Shown here: piece after piece, positions 11,576 to 20,399 of the stretch | Position numbering within the stretch: the stretch's first letter is position 1 | How the letters are laid out: each line of letters opens with the position of its first letter | NCBI RefSeq assembly: GCF_003015185.1 | Contig: NZ_CP027860.1 | Location: 2,604,001-2,668,000 of the forward strand | From: Ahniella affigens | GTDB taxonomy: Bacteria; Pseudomonadota; Gammaproteobacteria; Xanthomonadales; Ahniellaceae | Direction: 5' to 3' | Length of the DNA: 64,000 nt | Translations under genes and position numbers: made by a program | The notes under the pieces: model-generated | Told to the model about the DNA's origin: nothing | Seen by the model: the letters and a program-made list of their open reading frames with translations, nothing else | Database searches by the model: none

Positions 11576-11921
11576 TTCCGAAGGCCTTCTCGTAAGTGCC
11601 GTGGGTGAAGCCAAGCAACAGTTCGCCGTCGCGATCGAGGAACGGCCGCTTCAAAAGCGTCGGATACTCGCGCAGCAGCAGCACATATTCCGGATCCGAT
11701 CCTGGGTTTTTCCGGTTCGGCGGCAAGTTCTTCCAGGTCGTGCTGGCTTTGTTGATCATCGCCGGAAACCCAATCTGTGCTGCCCAGGCTTTGAGCGCCT
11801 CGGCTGGGATCGGGTGCTCCCGGTAGTCCACGAAGTGGTGAACGATACCCTTACTTGTCAACCACTTACGCGCCTTTTTGCAGGTATCACAGTTATTCAG
11901 ACCGTAAACGACAATCGGCAT
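11568..11921 (-). CDS. yffB: ArsC/Spx-family thioredoxin-fold protein YffB
   Basis: 117 residues, the size of the ArsC/Spx family. It opens with a thioredoxin-like fold and the motif NNCDTCKKARKWL, in which CDTC is the CxxC redox pair, followed by HFVDYREHPI and the C-terminal KRPFLDRDGELLLGF. YffB homologues very often sit between dapD and dapE, as here, and may act as glutathione-dependent thiol reductases; no defined role in lysine synthesis is established. It starts 3 bp after the dapD stop and overlaps dapE by 8 bp. Confidence 0.92.
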   Translation of the reverse strand: MPIVVYGLNNCDTCKKARKWLTSKGIVHHFVDYREHPIPAEALKAWAAQIGFPAMINKASTTWKNLPPNRKNPGSDPEYVLLLREYPTLLKRPFLDRDGELLLGFTHGTYEKAFGNV

Positions 11922-11924
11922 GGC

Positions 11925-12755
11925 TCAGTCCGCGTTCCGGAGCAATTCGTTGATGCCGACCTTCGACCGAGTCTTCTCGTCGACCTTCTTGACGATCACC
12001 GCGCAAGCCAGGCTGTACTTGCCGTCGGTGCTCGGCAATGAACCCGGCACCACAACGCTGTAAGCCGGCACCCGACCATAATGAATCTCGCCAGTTTCGC
12101 GGTCAAACACGCGCGTCGACTGGCCGAGGAACACGCCCATGCCGATCACCGAACCGCGTTCAACAATAAAGCCTTCGACCACTTCCGACCGGGCGCCGAT
12201 AAAGCAGCCGTCCTCGATAATGGTCGGATTGGCTTGCACGGGCTCCAGCACACCGCCGATCCCGACGCCGCCAGACAGATGCACCTGCGCGCCGATCTGG
12301 GCGCACGAGCCGACCGTCGCCCAGGTATCGACCATCGTGCCCTGGCCCACATGCGCACCGATATTGACGAAGCTCGGCATCAGCACCACATCTCGGGCAA
12401 TGTGCGCCCCGCGCCGGACCACCGCCCCAGGCACCACGCGTACGCCCTCGGCGGCGAACTGCTCAGGACCGTAACCCTCATACCGCAGCGGCACTTTGTC
12501 GTAATACGGCGCCGGCGCCGATGGCATCACCGCGTTCTGCTCAGTCCGAAACGACAGCAGCACCGCCTTTTTGATCCACTGGTGCGTGATCCAACCAGCA
12601 TCAGACGGCTCGGCGACGCGCAGGACGCCGGTTTCCAGAGCCTTGATGACCGCGTTGATTCCAGGCTTCAGACCTCCCAAGTCGGCGGCACTCAAGCTGG
12701 CACGGGCTTCAAAAGCTTGCTCGATGTCGGTTTTCAGCGCGGTTAAATCAGTCAT
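11925..12755 (-). CDS. dapD: Tetrahydrodipicolinate N-succinyltransferase
   Basis: 276 residues. It transfers succinyl from succinyl-CoA to tetrahydrodipicolinate. The N-terminal helical domain ([13 protein letters not shown]) is followed by a left-handed beta-helix of imperfect hexapeptide repeats, roughly residues 105-235 ([18 protein letters not shown] onwards). The family motif [14 protein letters not shown] and the C-terminal [15 protein letters not shown] are present. It is first in the dapD-yffB-dapE operon. Upstream 12756-12846 has no gene before the first MITE copy, so the promoter should be there; no convincing -35/-10 pair stood out. Confidence 0.97.
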   Translation of the reverse strand: MTDLTALKTDIEQAFEARASLSAADLGGLKPGINAVIKALETGVLRVAEPSDAGWITHQWIKKAVLLSFRTEQNAVMPSAPAPYYDKVPLRYEGYGPEQFAAEGVRVVPGAVVRRGAHIARDVVLMPSFVNIGAHVGQGTMVDTWATVGSCAQIGAQVHLSGGVGIGGVLEPVQANPTIIEDGCFIGARSEVVEGFIVERGSVIGMGVFLGQSTRVFDRETGEIHYGRVPAYSVVVPGSLPSTDGKYSLACAVIVKKVDEKTRSKVGINELLRNAD

Positions 12756-12846
12756 GTCAGATTTATTCCAATCGATCTCATTCAGCTTGAAACCATAGCG
12801 CGCAAACGACTCCTGCTCCAGATTCAGATTTGCATATCCCCGCTAA

Positions 12847-12998
12847 GGCGGGTCTGAACAAGTCCATCCTGGACTTTCAGACCCGCACTGAGTCCGGCAC
12901 GTGTCCGGACTCAGTGCTCCAGAATCAAGCACTTGCGTGCTTCATTCTGGGCGGGCCATCCTTGGCCCGCATCGCCTCTGAACTTGTTCAGAGGCTCC
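12847..12998 (+). mobile_element. 152-bp MITE, copy 1 (IS5-group derivative)
   Basis: Begins GGCGGGTCTGAACAAGTCC and ends GGACTTG-like inverted sequence CTGAACTTGTTCAGAGGCTCC. It is flanked by perfect 4-bp duplications, CTAA at 12843-12846 and CTAA at 12999-13002. Internally it is a run of hairpins (TGAGTCCGGACAC-type, CCAGAATCAAGCACTTG / CGTGCTTCATTCTGG, GGGCCATCC-TTGGCCC). It has no coding capacity. Three more 152-bp copies and two full IS5-group elements with the same ends are in this window. Confidence 0.85.
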
Positions 12999-13705
12999 CT
13001 AAGTCCGAATTTTGCCATGACATGACTGAAGGAACGGCCCCATTCCCGCATCCCACACCAACCGCATCGTGCTGCCACCCGCCCGTGTTGTCGTGACTTC
13101 GGCGCAGCAACCTGCATGGAAACGTTGAGCGAGCAATTCAAGTTGCGCTGGCGTCCCGGGCTTTGGGTCAGCAATCGATGGGTCAGACCGCCACGAGCTA
13201 GAAACCCACCCCGGATCAAGTCCGGGGTGACGAATCGCGAGGGTGTCGGTCGCGAGGCAGAGCGGCTACTCCAGATGGCAGGACAGAATGGTTTCCCCAG
13301 GACGCCAAATCCCCCTCTCGTCACCCCGGACTTGATGCGTGGTGAGTTTGGTGTCCCCAAGGTCAACCAAGGACCTACCTGAAACAACGAAATCAGCCCC
13401 GCTCCGATGATGCTCACACCGTCTCAAAGACCAGCGCCCAGCGCCAACTGTCGGGATGCACGCACTGACCGCCTCCTTAGCTGTCAACGGAAGCCCCAAT
13501 TCCCCCGAACCCCGAAATAGCGAGAGGGCGTCGAGCGAACGCAGACGAAAGTCGTTTCCATCAATGATCCGTTATTTCCGTCATTACCGAAGTAACCATA
13601 ACAATTGACAAAACCATCCAGCATTCGGTCCGAATAGCCAGTACTTTCAATTACTTCCGAAACAGACATGATCTAGAATATACCTTGGATTAGCGACCTA
13701 ACCCG
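12999..13705. repeat. Repeat-bearing non-coding region, inverted-repeat family R1 copy 1
   Basis: About 13205-13350 is the first copy of an inverted-repeat family: CCCCGGATCAAGTCCGGGG near 13209-13227, then GTGACGAATCGCGAG, and an opposing arm CTCTCGTCACCCCGGACTTG near 13314-13335. Other copies are at about 14366-14505 and 17492-17672. The stretch 13500-13705 is noticeably AT-richer. A minus-strand frame at 13484-13669 (61 codons) has reasonable composition but no recognised homology, so it is not called as a gene. No other features were seen. Confidence 0.6.
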
Positions 13706-14152
13706 TTGTTTTTCAGACATCGAGTTTCAATTTCGAGAATGTCTCTGAAGTTCCAGCCACCCGTTTCTGTTGAAACCGAATTTTCAGAAGCTAAAAAACG
13801 ACCTCTGCATCCGCTCATGGCGGCAACGCATTCAGTTGCAGGTCTCCATGCCGCGCAGGGCCTGACCTTCAATGTCAGCAACGACAACAACGCGCTGTTC
13901 ACCACGCAACCGACGATCGACGGCGTTGGCAATCTGACGTACACGCCAACGGGCACGCGCGGTACGGCAATCGTCACCGTGACTGACGACGCCAATGCCG
14001 GTGGCCACGCCCTGACCAGCGCGCCGCAGACATTCACCATCGCGGTTGCTGCCGCTCGCCAGAACGTGTCGGTGCCGACGCTTTCTGCCTGGGGCCTGCT
14101 GCTGGTCGCCGTGTTCGCCTGGTTCGGCGTCCGCCGGTCGCGAACGGAATAA
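13706..14152 (+). pseudogene. 3' remnant of an IPTL-CTERM surface protein gene
   Basis: The C-terminal part is a textbook IPTL-CTERM tail: VPTLSAWGLLLVAVF, a transmembrane segment, then a basic GVRRSRTE end. This is a sorting signal for secreted proteins processed by an exosortase/archaeosortase-like enzyme. Before it is one Ig/cadherin-like beta-sandwich repeat (TFNVSNDNNALF ... LTYTPTGTRGTAIVTVTDD ... QTFTIAV). The sequence before about residue 50 has no signal peptide and looks out of frame or foreign, so this is probably the surviving end of a much larger adhesin-like gene. A strong terminator follows. A short genuine protein with an unusual leader cannot be excluded. Confidence 0.65.
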
Positions 14153-14217
14153 GCGCTCTGGTGTCTGAGCCCGGCTGGCGTGCCAACGCGACCGGGCCAG
14201 GCATCACGGAGTTTGGG

Positions 14218-14250
14218 AAAAAGCGCCTGGCTCAGGCGCTTTTTCTTTTT
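14218..14250 (+). terminator. Rho-independent terminator
   Basis: AAAAAGCGCCTG, loop GCT, CAGGCGCTTTTT followed by CTTTTT: a perfect 12-bp stem with a T-rich tail, 66 bp after the IPTL-CTERM stop codon. Confidence 0.9.
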
Positions 14251-14860
14251 GGGGGATGCGGCAATGCCCCCCTTCCCCGTGATCCAGGTGTTGTCAGAGC
14301 TGTCTCGGCTGGACGGACAGTCGTCGTTGTTTCAGCGACGTCAACGCTTGACCCAAACGACGAAAACCCGCCCCGGATCAAGTTCGGGGTGACGAATCGC
14401 GAGAGTGTCCGTCGAGTCAAAGTCCTTACTTCAGACGCTAGAAAGGAGCGGTTTCCCACGGAATTCCAATCCACCTCTCGTCACCCCGGACTTGATCGGG
14501 GTTGGTTTCAAGCTCGCGGCAAGCTAACCCATCGCTTGCGCTCATCATCGCTTCCGAACGCGATCGCCTGGGTTGCTCGAACCACTCCTTCGATGTTTTC
14601 ACGCATTCTGGAAAGCTGGCATCAATTTTGACTGGCGCAAACGGGTCGCCTCAAAAAACGGATTCCAGCTTTCTAGACTGTGTGGAAACAGCTTTGGCGG
14701 CTGAATTCATGGCGCCTGACACCGTCGCAGGGGCGCCTACTACGTTGTCGTCATCCCGACGAAAGTCGGGATCCAGAATACTTGCGGCACCGCGGCCAGA
14801 TTGCCGTGGGTCCCGACTTTCGTCGGGATGACGAATTGGAGCGGCGCCGCAATCTTCTAG
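14251..14860. repeat. Non-coding: R1 inverted repeat copy 2 and a TCATCCCGACGAAAG palindrome pair
   Basis: 14366-14505 is copy 2 of family R1 (CCCCGGATCAAGTTCGGGG ... CGTCACCCCGGACTTGATC). 14752-14830 contains two opposed copies of GTCATCCCGACGAAAGTCGGGA enclosing GCGGCACCGCGGCCAG, a long imperfect cruciform of a kind common between genes in this group. No gene was seen. Confidence 0.6.
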
Positions 14861-15012
14861 GGAGGGTCTGAATAAGTCCATCCTGGACTTTCAGACCCGC
14901 ATCGAGTCCGGCACAGATCCAGACTCGATGCCCCAGAATCAAGCACTTGAGTGCTTGATTCTGGGCGGGCCATCCATGGCCCGCATCGCCTCTGAACTTG
15001 TTCAGAGGCTCC
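14861..15012 (+). mobile_element. 152-bp MITE, copy 2
   Basis: Begins GGAGGGTCTGAATAAGTCC and ends GAACTTGTTCAGAGGCTCC, with perfect CTAG duplications at 14857-14860 and 15013-15016. The internal hairpins are the same as in copy 1, for example CCAGAATCAAGCACTTG / AGTGCTTGATTCTGG. Non-coding. Confidence 0.88.
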
Positions 15013-15162
15013 CTAGTGTTTTCACACATTCTGCTTCGCTGGAATGAAGGCAAAAACAATGCCTTGGGTGATGTTTGATGAGAGTCCAGCCGCCCCTTTG
15101 GTGCGCTTATTCGCGCATCAAACTGTCAGCGGCGATGCGCAATTCTTACGATGGCGCAGTGT

Positions 15163-15262
15163 GGCAAGTAGCCCTCTCCCCAGCCCGCTCCCACTCGCGT
15201 GGGAGAGGGAGCCGGCTCCCTCCCCCGCGATCGCGGGGGAGGGCTGGGGAGGGGGTTACTTG
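15163..15262. repeat. GC-rich palindromic repeat, second copy
   Basis: Shares modules with the element at 3903-3985: GCAAGTAGCCCTCTCCCC, the hairpin CTCCCACTCGCGTGGGAG, CTCCCTCCCCCGCGATCGCGGGGGAGGG and GGTTACTTGCGG. 15013-15543 otherwise has no gene; near 15360-15385 there is a short palindrome, GGAATCCGCGCCGCGGATTCC. Confidence 0.65.
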
Positions 15263-15543
15263 CGGTCAGAATCGCCACGATCCGCAATTTAATGGTTTGC
15301 AAAACCAATGGGTTACGGCGTGTTTGATGAGAGTCTTTGGGAAAACGTGATTGTCGCTATTCCGGAATCCGCGCCGCGGATTCCGGGATCGTGGCACCTT
15401 CGCGACATGCTGCGCCGATACTCGACCGCACTCAAAACACGCTAGAGCCACCGTTCGTGGCGGGAACGCGATCGGTTCCGGGTTTTGCTCTATTGAGAAC
15501 CTTTGCGCCCACCCGTCCCCTACCGCCGGAGCGTGACCGAACC

Positions 15544-16377
15544 ATGCGTCGCCAATTCCCATACCTCGCTTTGCTACTCGCTGCCAGTTCTTCCACTTGG
15601 GCCGTACCGACCATCAATCTCAGCTCACCGCAGACCAGTGCCACGGCTGGCGGTTCTGCCGTAGGAGTCGTTTTGGACTTGACCAATCCCGATGGCGTTG
15701 CTGGTTCGAATGTGGTGGCCACCATTGCCATCCCGCAGAAATACGTCTCCGTCAATAACAACCTGAGCATCACCGGCAGCTCGGCCGGTTCATTCCACTG
15801 CCTCACTCCTCAAAATGGCAGCACCGGCACCTTTGTCTGCCGTGCCAGCAATTTCCCGGCAGGCGGCGCGGTGTCGGTGAGCTTCGTCCTACAAAGCCCG
15901 GCCCGGAACTCCGCAGGCACTCAAACATTCAACGGGCGCTTGGTCAGCTCGGGAGCGCAATTCACCGATACCCTATCGCTCCCGGTCACGGTCTCGGCCA
16001 CCCTGACCCCCACCGCAACGGCGCCAAGTACCGCTCGCGTCGGCAGCAATTTCGTTTACCAACTCGCTACCAATTCCGGCGGCTTTAGCGCGCTGATCAA
16101 TGCATCGGTCAGTCTGACCTTGCCGGCCGGTGTTGAGTTTGTCTCGGTGTTTGGCACCGGCAATTGGGCCAACGCGTGTCGCTACTTGCCTGCCACGGCG
16201 GCGATCAATTGCAACGCCAGCATTCTGGAGCAAAATTCGAACTCGGCGATTCATCTCTCCCTCAAGACCAATAGCAGCTTCGTTCCAGGTACGCTGACGC
16301 TGACGAGCAACCTCACGGTAGGCTCCGGCACCTTGACTTCACCAACCGCCAGCGCCGCAATTCTGATTGCGCCCTGA
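15544..16377 (+). CDS. Secreted DUF11-like beta-sandwich protein
   Basis: 277 residues from ATG 15544 (MRRQFPYLALLLAASSSTWA), which gives a clean Sec signal peptide with cleavage after TWA. An upstream in-frame extension passes through repeat DNA and is rejected. The mature part is rich in Ser, Thr, Ala and Val and resembles two DUF11/Ig-like beta-sandwich repeats: one before about residue 140, and a second starting near APSTARVGSNFVYQLATNSGG. Two cysteine pairs (HCLT...FVCRA and ACRY...INCNA) suggest disulphides outside the cytoplasm. It lies 3 bp upstream of a related gene, so the two are co-transcribed. The function is unknown; surface or extracellular matrix protein is a guess. Confidence 0.75.
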   Translation: MRRQFPYLALLLAASSSTWAVPTINLSSPQTSATAGGSAVGVVLDLTNPDGVAGSNVVATIAIPQKYVSVNNNLSITGSSAGSFHCLTPQNGSTGTFVCRASNFPAGGAVSVSFVLQSPARNSAGTQTFNGRLVSSGAQFTDTLSLPVTVSATLTPTATAPSTARVGSNFVYQLATNSGGFSALINASVSLTLPAGVEFVSVFGTGNWANACRYLPATAAINCNASILEQNSNSAIHLSLKTNSSFVPGTLTLTSNLTVGSGTLTSPTASAAILIAP

Positions 16378-16380
16378 CCC

Positions 16381-17145
16381 ATGCCGCGCAACCCAACCAT
16401 CATTAAACGCATGGCGCTCGCCGCATGGCTCCTCGGCATCAGCCAGATGGTTCCGGCCGCCGTCCTCGTCACCTTGAGTGGCGACAATCTGGCACCCGAG
16501 GCAGGTGGTGAGCCGTTCGCCTGGACCATTGTCTTGAATGTGAATGCAGCAAGCGCTGGTGCAACCAACTTGACCTTCAGTATCCCATCAGAGGCCATCC
16601 TGGAGTCAGTGGAATTCTCGGGCGACACGCCAGGCCGATGGGCTTGCGAGCCGCCCACGCCGCCCAGCGACGGCACCATGCTGTGTGAAGCCGCAAACTT
16701 GCCGGCCAATAGTGTGACTTCGATCGTGGTGCGCGCCCGTTACCCGGACACCGCAGTCAGCGGAAACCGGACGGCCGCCGTGCGAGTGATTAGCGGCGGC
16801 CAGGTCAGCACCGAAAGCGAAACGCAATCACTGGGCTCGTCGGCCACCGTGAGCGTCAGCCGCAGCGAGCAAAATCTCGCGAATACGAGCTTCATTCAGA
16901 GCATGCAGGCGACCGTTAGCGGCGTCGGGAATGTCCACAATCCACCGAACCTCACCGCAAATCTGCGTGGTGGCCCGATTGGCATTGTGTTCATCGAAAC
17001 GAGCGGCCAGCTCAAAGACAGCTGTGCGCTCAACCCCATCAGCAACGTGCTCACTTGCCGACCTGACTTTCTGACCGCCGGCGTTCACAGTGCCACCGTT
17101 CACTACGTCATCGAAGACTCGATGTTCCGAAACAGCTTTGAGTAA
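16381..17145 (+). CDS. Secreted DUF11-like protein, partner of preceding gene
   Basis: 254 residues. The signal peptide region is MALAAWLLGISQMVPAA, starting either at ATG 16381 or at the internal Met 11. The mature chain has the same architecture as its neighbour: beta-rich repeats (FAWTIVLNVNAASAGATNLTF, then LPANSVTSIVVRARYPD) and cysteine pairs such as WACEPP...MLCEA and SCALNP...LTCRP. It is 3 bp downstream of the first secreted gene. The C-terminus SMFRNSFE resembles the FRNGFE-type tails found on some xanthomonad secreted proteins. No enzymatic motif was seen; the role is not known. Confidence 0.7.
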   Translation: MPRNPTIIKRMALAAWLLGISQMVPAAVLVTLSGDNLAPEAGGEPFAWTIVLNVNAASAGATNLTFSIPSEAILESVEFSGDTPGRWACEPPTPPSDGTMLCEAANLPANSVTSIVVRARYPDTAVSGNRTAAVRVISGGQVSTESETQSLGSSATVSVSRSEQNLANTSFIQSMQATVSGVGNVHNPPNLTANLRGGPIGIVFIETSGQLKDSCALNPISNVLTCRPDFLTAGVHSATVHYVIEDSMFRNSFE

Positions 17146-17274
17146 GCCGCGCTCGGGCAGACTTGTGAAATGCGCCCGGGATGAGCATTTTCGTGCGGGC
17201 TTGACGCGAGACTGCCTGGACCCCGGCCTGCCAGACTGTTTGAAAACACTGAGAGACCGGTTCGATCAACCTAG

Positions 17275-17426
17275 GGAGCCTCTGAACAAGTTCAGAGGCG
17301 ATGCGGGCCACGGATGGCCCGCCCAGAATCAAGCACGCAAGTGCTTGATTCTGGGGCAATGAGGCCGGACACGTGCCGGACTCATTGCGGGTCTGAAAGT
17401 CCAGGATGGACTTATTCAGACCCTCC
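17275..17426 (-). mobile_element. 152-bp MITE, copy 3
   Basis: Reverse orientation to copies 1 and 2: starts GGAGCCTCTGAACAAGTTC and ends GGACTTATTCAGACCCTCC. Flanks are CTAG at 17271-17274 and CCAG at 17427-17430, a 4-bp duplication with one later mismatch. Non-coding. The rest of 17146-17274 shows no feature. Confidence 0.85.
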
Positions 17427-17491
17427 CCAGCCGATCGCGTTCGCAAGCGATGATGAGCGCAATCGATGGGTCAGCTTGCAGCAAGCTTGAA

Positions 17492-17672
17492 CCCCGCCCC
17501 GGATCAAGTCCGGGGCGACGAATCGCGAGCGTGTATGTCGTAGCCAAACCGATGCTTCAGACGCCAGGAAGGATCGGTTTCCCAAGGATTTCCAATCCAC
17601 CGCCTGGAAGGATCGGTTTCCCAAGGAATTCCAATCCACCTCTCGTCACCCCGGGCTTGATCCGGGGTGGGA
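17492..17672. repeat. R1 inverted repeat, copy 3, with internal duplication
   Basis: CCCCGGATCAAGTCCGGGG near 17497 opposes CACCCCGGGCTTGATCCGGGG near 17647-17667. Inside it, a roughly 36-bp stretch containing GGAAGGATCGGTTTCCCAAG and TTCCAATCCACC is present twice in tandem, a slippage-like event not seen in copies 1 and 2. 17673-18005 has no gene; near 17888-17930 there is an imperfect palindrome, TCCTGGGATCCGCGCAGCGG / ATACCGGGATCCAGG. Confidence 0.65.
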
Positions 17673-18005
17673 TTGAAGTTCTTGCAGTCGCACAGAGGCT
17701 AAGTTGAAACGCCAAATACTGTCTTGGCCCAACGTTTTCACACAGTTTGCTGCACCGGGGTGACGACAAGAGAAACCTACCAGCCATACGCGGCGATCGC
17801 CGTTGTGATGGCATAGGAACGAACCGTCCAATTCGCGACACGATCCAATTCGAGACTTTCGCCGCAATGCCACCACCATCCATTGCCGTCATCCTGGGAT
17901 CCGCGCAGCGGATACCGGGATCCAGGGCTTTCTTGCCCAAGAACTTCAAGGCCCTTCTTACCGCATCACTTCAGCACCACCGCTTCCGGGCCCAAAAGAA
18001 ACCCC

Positions 18006-19088
18006 TCAAGCCGCCTCAGTCAACAACTTCAACTCATCCGCCCGATGCTCAGTCTGCAACGCCTCAATCACCGGCCCCAGATCACCCTGCACGATCTGCT
18101 CCAACGAATACAGCGTCAGATTGATCCGATGATCGGTCAGCCGTCCTTGCGGAAAATTGTACGTCCGGATCCGCTGACTGCGATCACCCGAGCCCACCTG
18201 CAAACGTCTAAGCTCGGTCTGCGCCGCCGTCTGCTTCTGCTGCTGCTCGTCCAACAAGCGCGCCTTCAACAACGACAACGCCCGCGCCCGATTCTTGTGC
18301 TGCGAGCGCTCATCTTGGCATTCCACGACGATGCCGGAAGGAAGATGCGTGACCCGAATCGCCGACTCCGTCTTATTGACGTGCTGACCACCCGCGCCCG
18401 ACGCTCGAAACGTATCGAACTTCAAGTCCGCCGGATTGATCGTCACATCGTCAATCAAATCCATCTCGGGCAACACCGCGACGGTCGCGGCCGACGTGTG
18501 AATCCGCCCTTGCGCCTCGGTCTCCGGCACCCGCTGCACGCGATGCGTGCCCGACTCGAACTTCAGGCAGCCAAACACGCCCTGCCCCTCCACGCGCGCA
18601 ACGACTTCCTTGAAGCCACCATGCTCACCCGGATTCGCCGATAGCACCTCGACCAACCAGCGCCGACGCTCCGCATAGCGCGTGTACATGCGAAACAGGT
18701 CGCCAGCAAAAATCGCCGCCTCGTCACCGCCCGTCCCCGCGCGCACTTCGAGGAACACACTCGCATCATCACGCGGATCTTTCGGCACCAGCATCAGGCT
18801 GAGCGCTTGATCCAAACGCGCGACCTGCTCGGTCAGATCCGAAATCTCAAGCTCAGCAAGCTCCCGCAATTCGGGGTCATCCAGCATCACGCGCGCTTGC
18901 CTCAGCCCCGCCTCCGCCGAATCCAACGCCGCCATCTGATCGGCAATCGGGCTCAGCTCGGCGTACTCGCGCGACAACGCCCGAAACTGATTCTGGTCGG
19001 CGAGCACTTCAGGGCTGGCCAACAAGCGCTCGACCTCGACCTTGCGCTCCGCGAGCGCCTCCAATTTGCGACGAATGGATGGGCTCAT
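18006..19088 (-). CDS. prfA: Peptide chain release factor 1
   Basis: 360 residues. It recognises UAA and UAG in the ribosomal A site and triggers peptide release. The universal GGQ motif is in [15 protein letters not shown]. The [18 protein letters not shown] helical domain 1 and the RNFRQ-equivalent C-terminal region are present. The codon-recognition segment is of the RF1 type ([15 protein letters not shown]). The ATG overlaps the hemA stop codon by 4 bp, the usual hemA-prfA coupling. The following 3' region (17673-18005) contains only repeats. Confidence 0.98.
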   Translation of the reverse strand: MSPSIRRKLEALAERKVEVERLLASPEVLADQNQFRALSREYAELSPIADQMAALDSAEAGLRQARVMLDDPELRELAELEISDLTEQVARLDQALSLMLVPKDPRDDASVFLEVRAGTGGDEAAIFAGDLFRMYTRYAERRRWLVEVLSANPGEHGGFKEVVARVEGQGVFGCLKFESGTHRVQRVPETEAQGRIHTSAATVAVLPEMDLIDDVTINPADLKFDTFRASGAGGQHVNKTESAIRVTHLPSGIVVECQDERSQHKNRARALSLLKARLLDEQQQKQTAAQTELRRLQVGSGDRSQRIRTYNFPQGRLTDHRINLTLYSLEQIVQGDLGPVIEALQTEHRADELKLLTEAA

Positions 19089-20350
19089 GAATTCTCTGAA
19101 TCGTGCAAATCAAACAAACGACCCGCCGCGCGCAGCAAGTCCATATCCGCGCGCTTGGCCGCATCGCGCAGCGCCACGGTCGGCGCATGCAGCAACTTGT
19201 TGGTTAAACCATGGGCCAGCAAATCAAGAACTTCCTCAGGCGAACGCCCAGCCGCCAGCGCCTGGCGCGCCCTCTGCACCTGCTCATCGCGCTCCCGCTC
19301 GGCCTGCTCGCGGAGCGCCCGAATCGTCGCCTGACCGTCGAACAGTTTGAGCCAGGCGAGAAAATGCTCGACCTGCAAGTCGATGATGGCCTCGCCTTGA
19401 TCGGCCGCATCACGACGCGACTTCATGCTCTCTTCGATCATCGCGCCAATATCATCCACCGTGTAGACATATGCGTCTTCCAGATCAGCAACCGCCGGCT
19501 CGATGTCACGCGGCACGCCCAGATCGAGCACCAGCATTGGCTTGCGCCGCCGCGCCTTCAGCGCTTTTTGAATCGCGATCTTGCTGATAACTGGCACGGG
19601 GCTCGCCGTGCATGCCACCACTATGTCGGCCTCGGGCAGCACGTGATCGAGGTCAGCCAGGGCGACCGCCCGCGCCTCAAACTCGTCCGCCAAGGCTCGC
19701 GCATTCGCCAGCGTCCGGTTCGCAATCGTCAGATGCCGCACGCCCTGATCGCGCAAGTGCCGGGCCACGAGCTCGATGGTCTCGCCCGCGCCGACCAATA
19801 ACGTGTTCGACCCGGCCAGCGCGCCAAAGATTCGCGTGGCCAGGCGCACGGCCGAAAACGCCACGGAAACGGGCGACGCGCCAAGATTTGTTTCGGTCCG
19901 GACCCGCTTGGCGACCGAAAACGCCGACTGGAACAACCGGTCCAGGCTCGTTTTCAGCACGCCCGCCTGCCGCGCCTCCAGATGCGCCTTCTTGACCTGC
20001 CCCAGGATCTGGGGCTCGCCCAGCACCATGGAGTCGAGCCCAGAGGCCACCCGGTACAAATGCCGGATCGCGTCCCGGTCCCGGTGGCAGTACAGAAAGC
20101 TGTCCAGCGCCCCCGGGTTCAGTTCAAAATACCGGTGCAGCCAGGCGGTACTGCCGTTCAGCGCCCGCTCGTCGCCACTGAGAAATAATTCGGTGCGATT
20201 GCAGGTCGATACCAATACCGCTTCCTCAACCCCCGTTTCACGCTTCAGCGCGTTCAATGCCTCACCGAACCGCTCGGGCATCAACGACACCTTCTCGCGC
20301 AGATGAATCGGCGCGGTTTGGTGATTGAGTCCAAGGGCGAAAATCGGCAT
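19085..20350 (-). CDS. hemA: Glutamyl-tRNA reductase
   Basis: 421 residues from ATG 20350 ([14 protein letters not shown]). A longer reading to 20401 would add 17 residues that family members lack. It reduces Glu-tRNA(Glu) to glutamate-1-semialdehyde, the first step of C5-pathway haem synthesis. The catalytic cysteine is in [27 protein letters not shown] and the Rossmann segment [18 protein letters not shown] are clear. It is divergent from the TPR lipoprotein gene with only about 50 bp between starts, so promoters for both strands must overlap or lie within coding DNA. It is translationally coupled to prfA. Confidence 0.97.
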   Translation of the reverse strand: MPIFALGLNHQTAPIHLREKVSLMPERFGEALNALKRETGVEEAVLVSTCNRTELFLSGDERALNGSTAWLHRYFELNPGALDSFLYCHRDRDAIRHLYRVASGLDSMVLGEPQILGQVKKAHLEARQAGVLKTSLDRLFQSAFSVAKRVRTETNLGASPVSVAFSAVRLATRIFGALAGSNTLLVGAGETIELVARHLRDQGVRHLTIANRTLANARALADEFEARAVALADLDHVLPEADIVVACTASPVPVISKIAIQKALKARRRKPMLVLDLGVPRDIEPAVADLEDAYVYTVDDIGAMIEESMKSRRDAADQGEAIIDLQVEHFLAWLKLFDGQATIRALREQAERERDEQVQRARQALAAGRSPEEVLDLLAHGLTNKLLHAPTVALRDAAKRADMDLLRAAGRLFDLHDSENS

Positions 20351-20399
20351 GTCGTGCAAGAATGAATAGGTAAGACCCCGCATTGTCCCTTGCCGGGTC

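Noticed and set aside
13484-13669. A 61-codon minus-strand frame with fairly normal composition.
   Set aside because: No ribosome-binding site, no recognised family and an AT-rich non-coding neighbourhood; it may be a remnant but is not supported.
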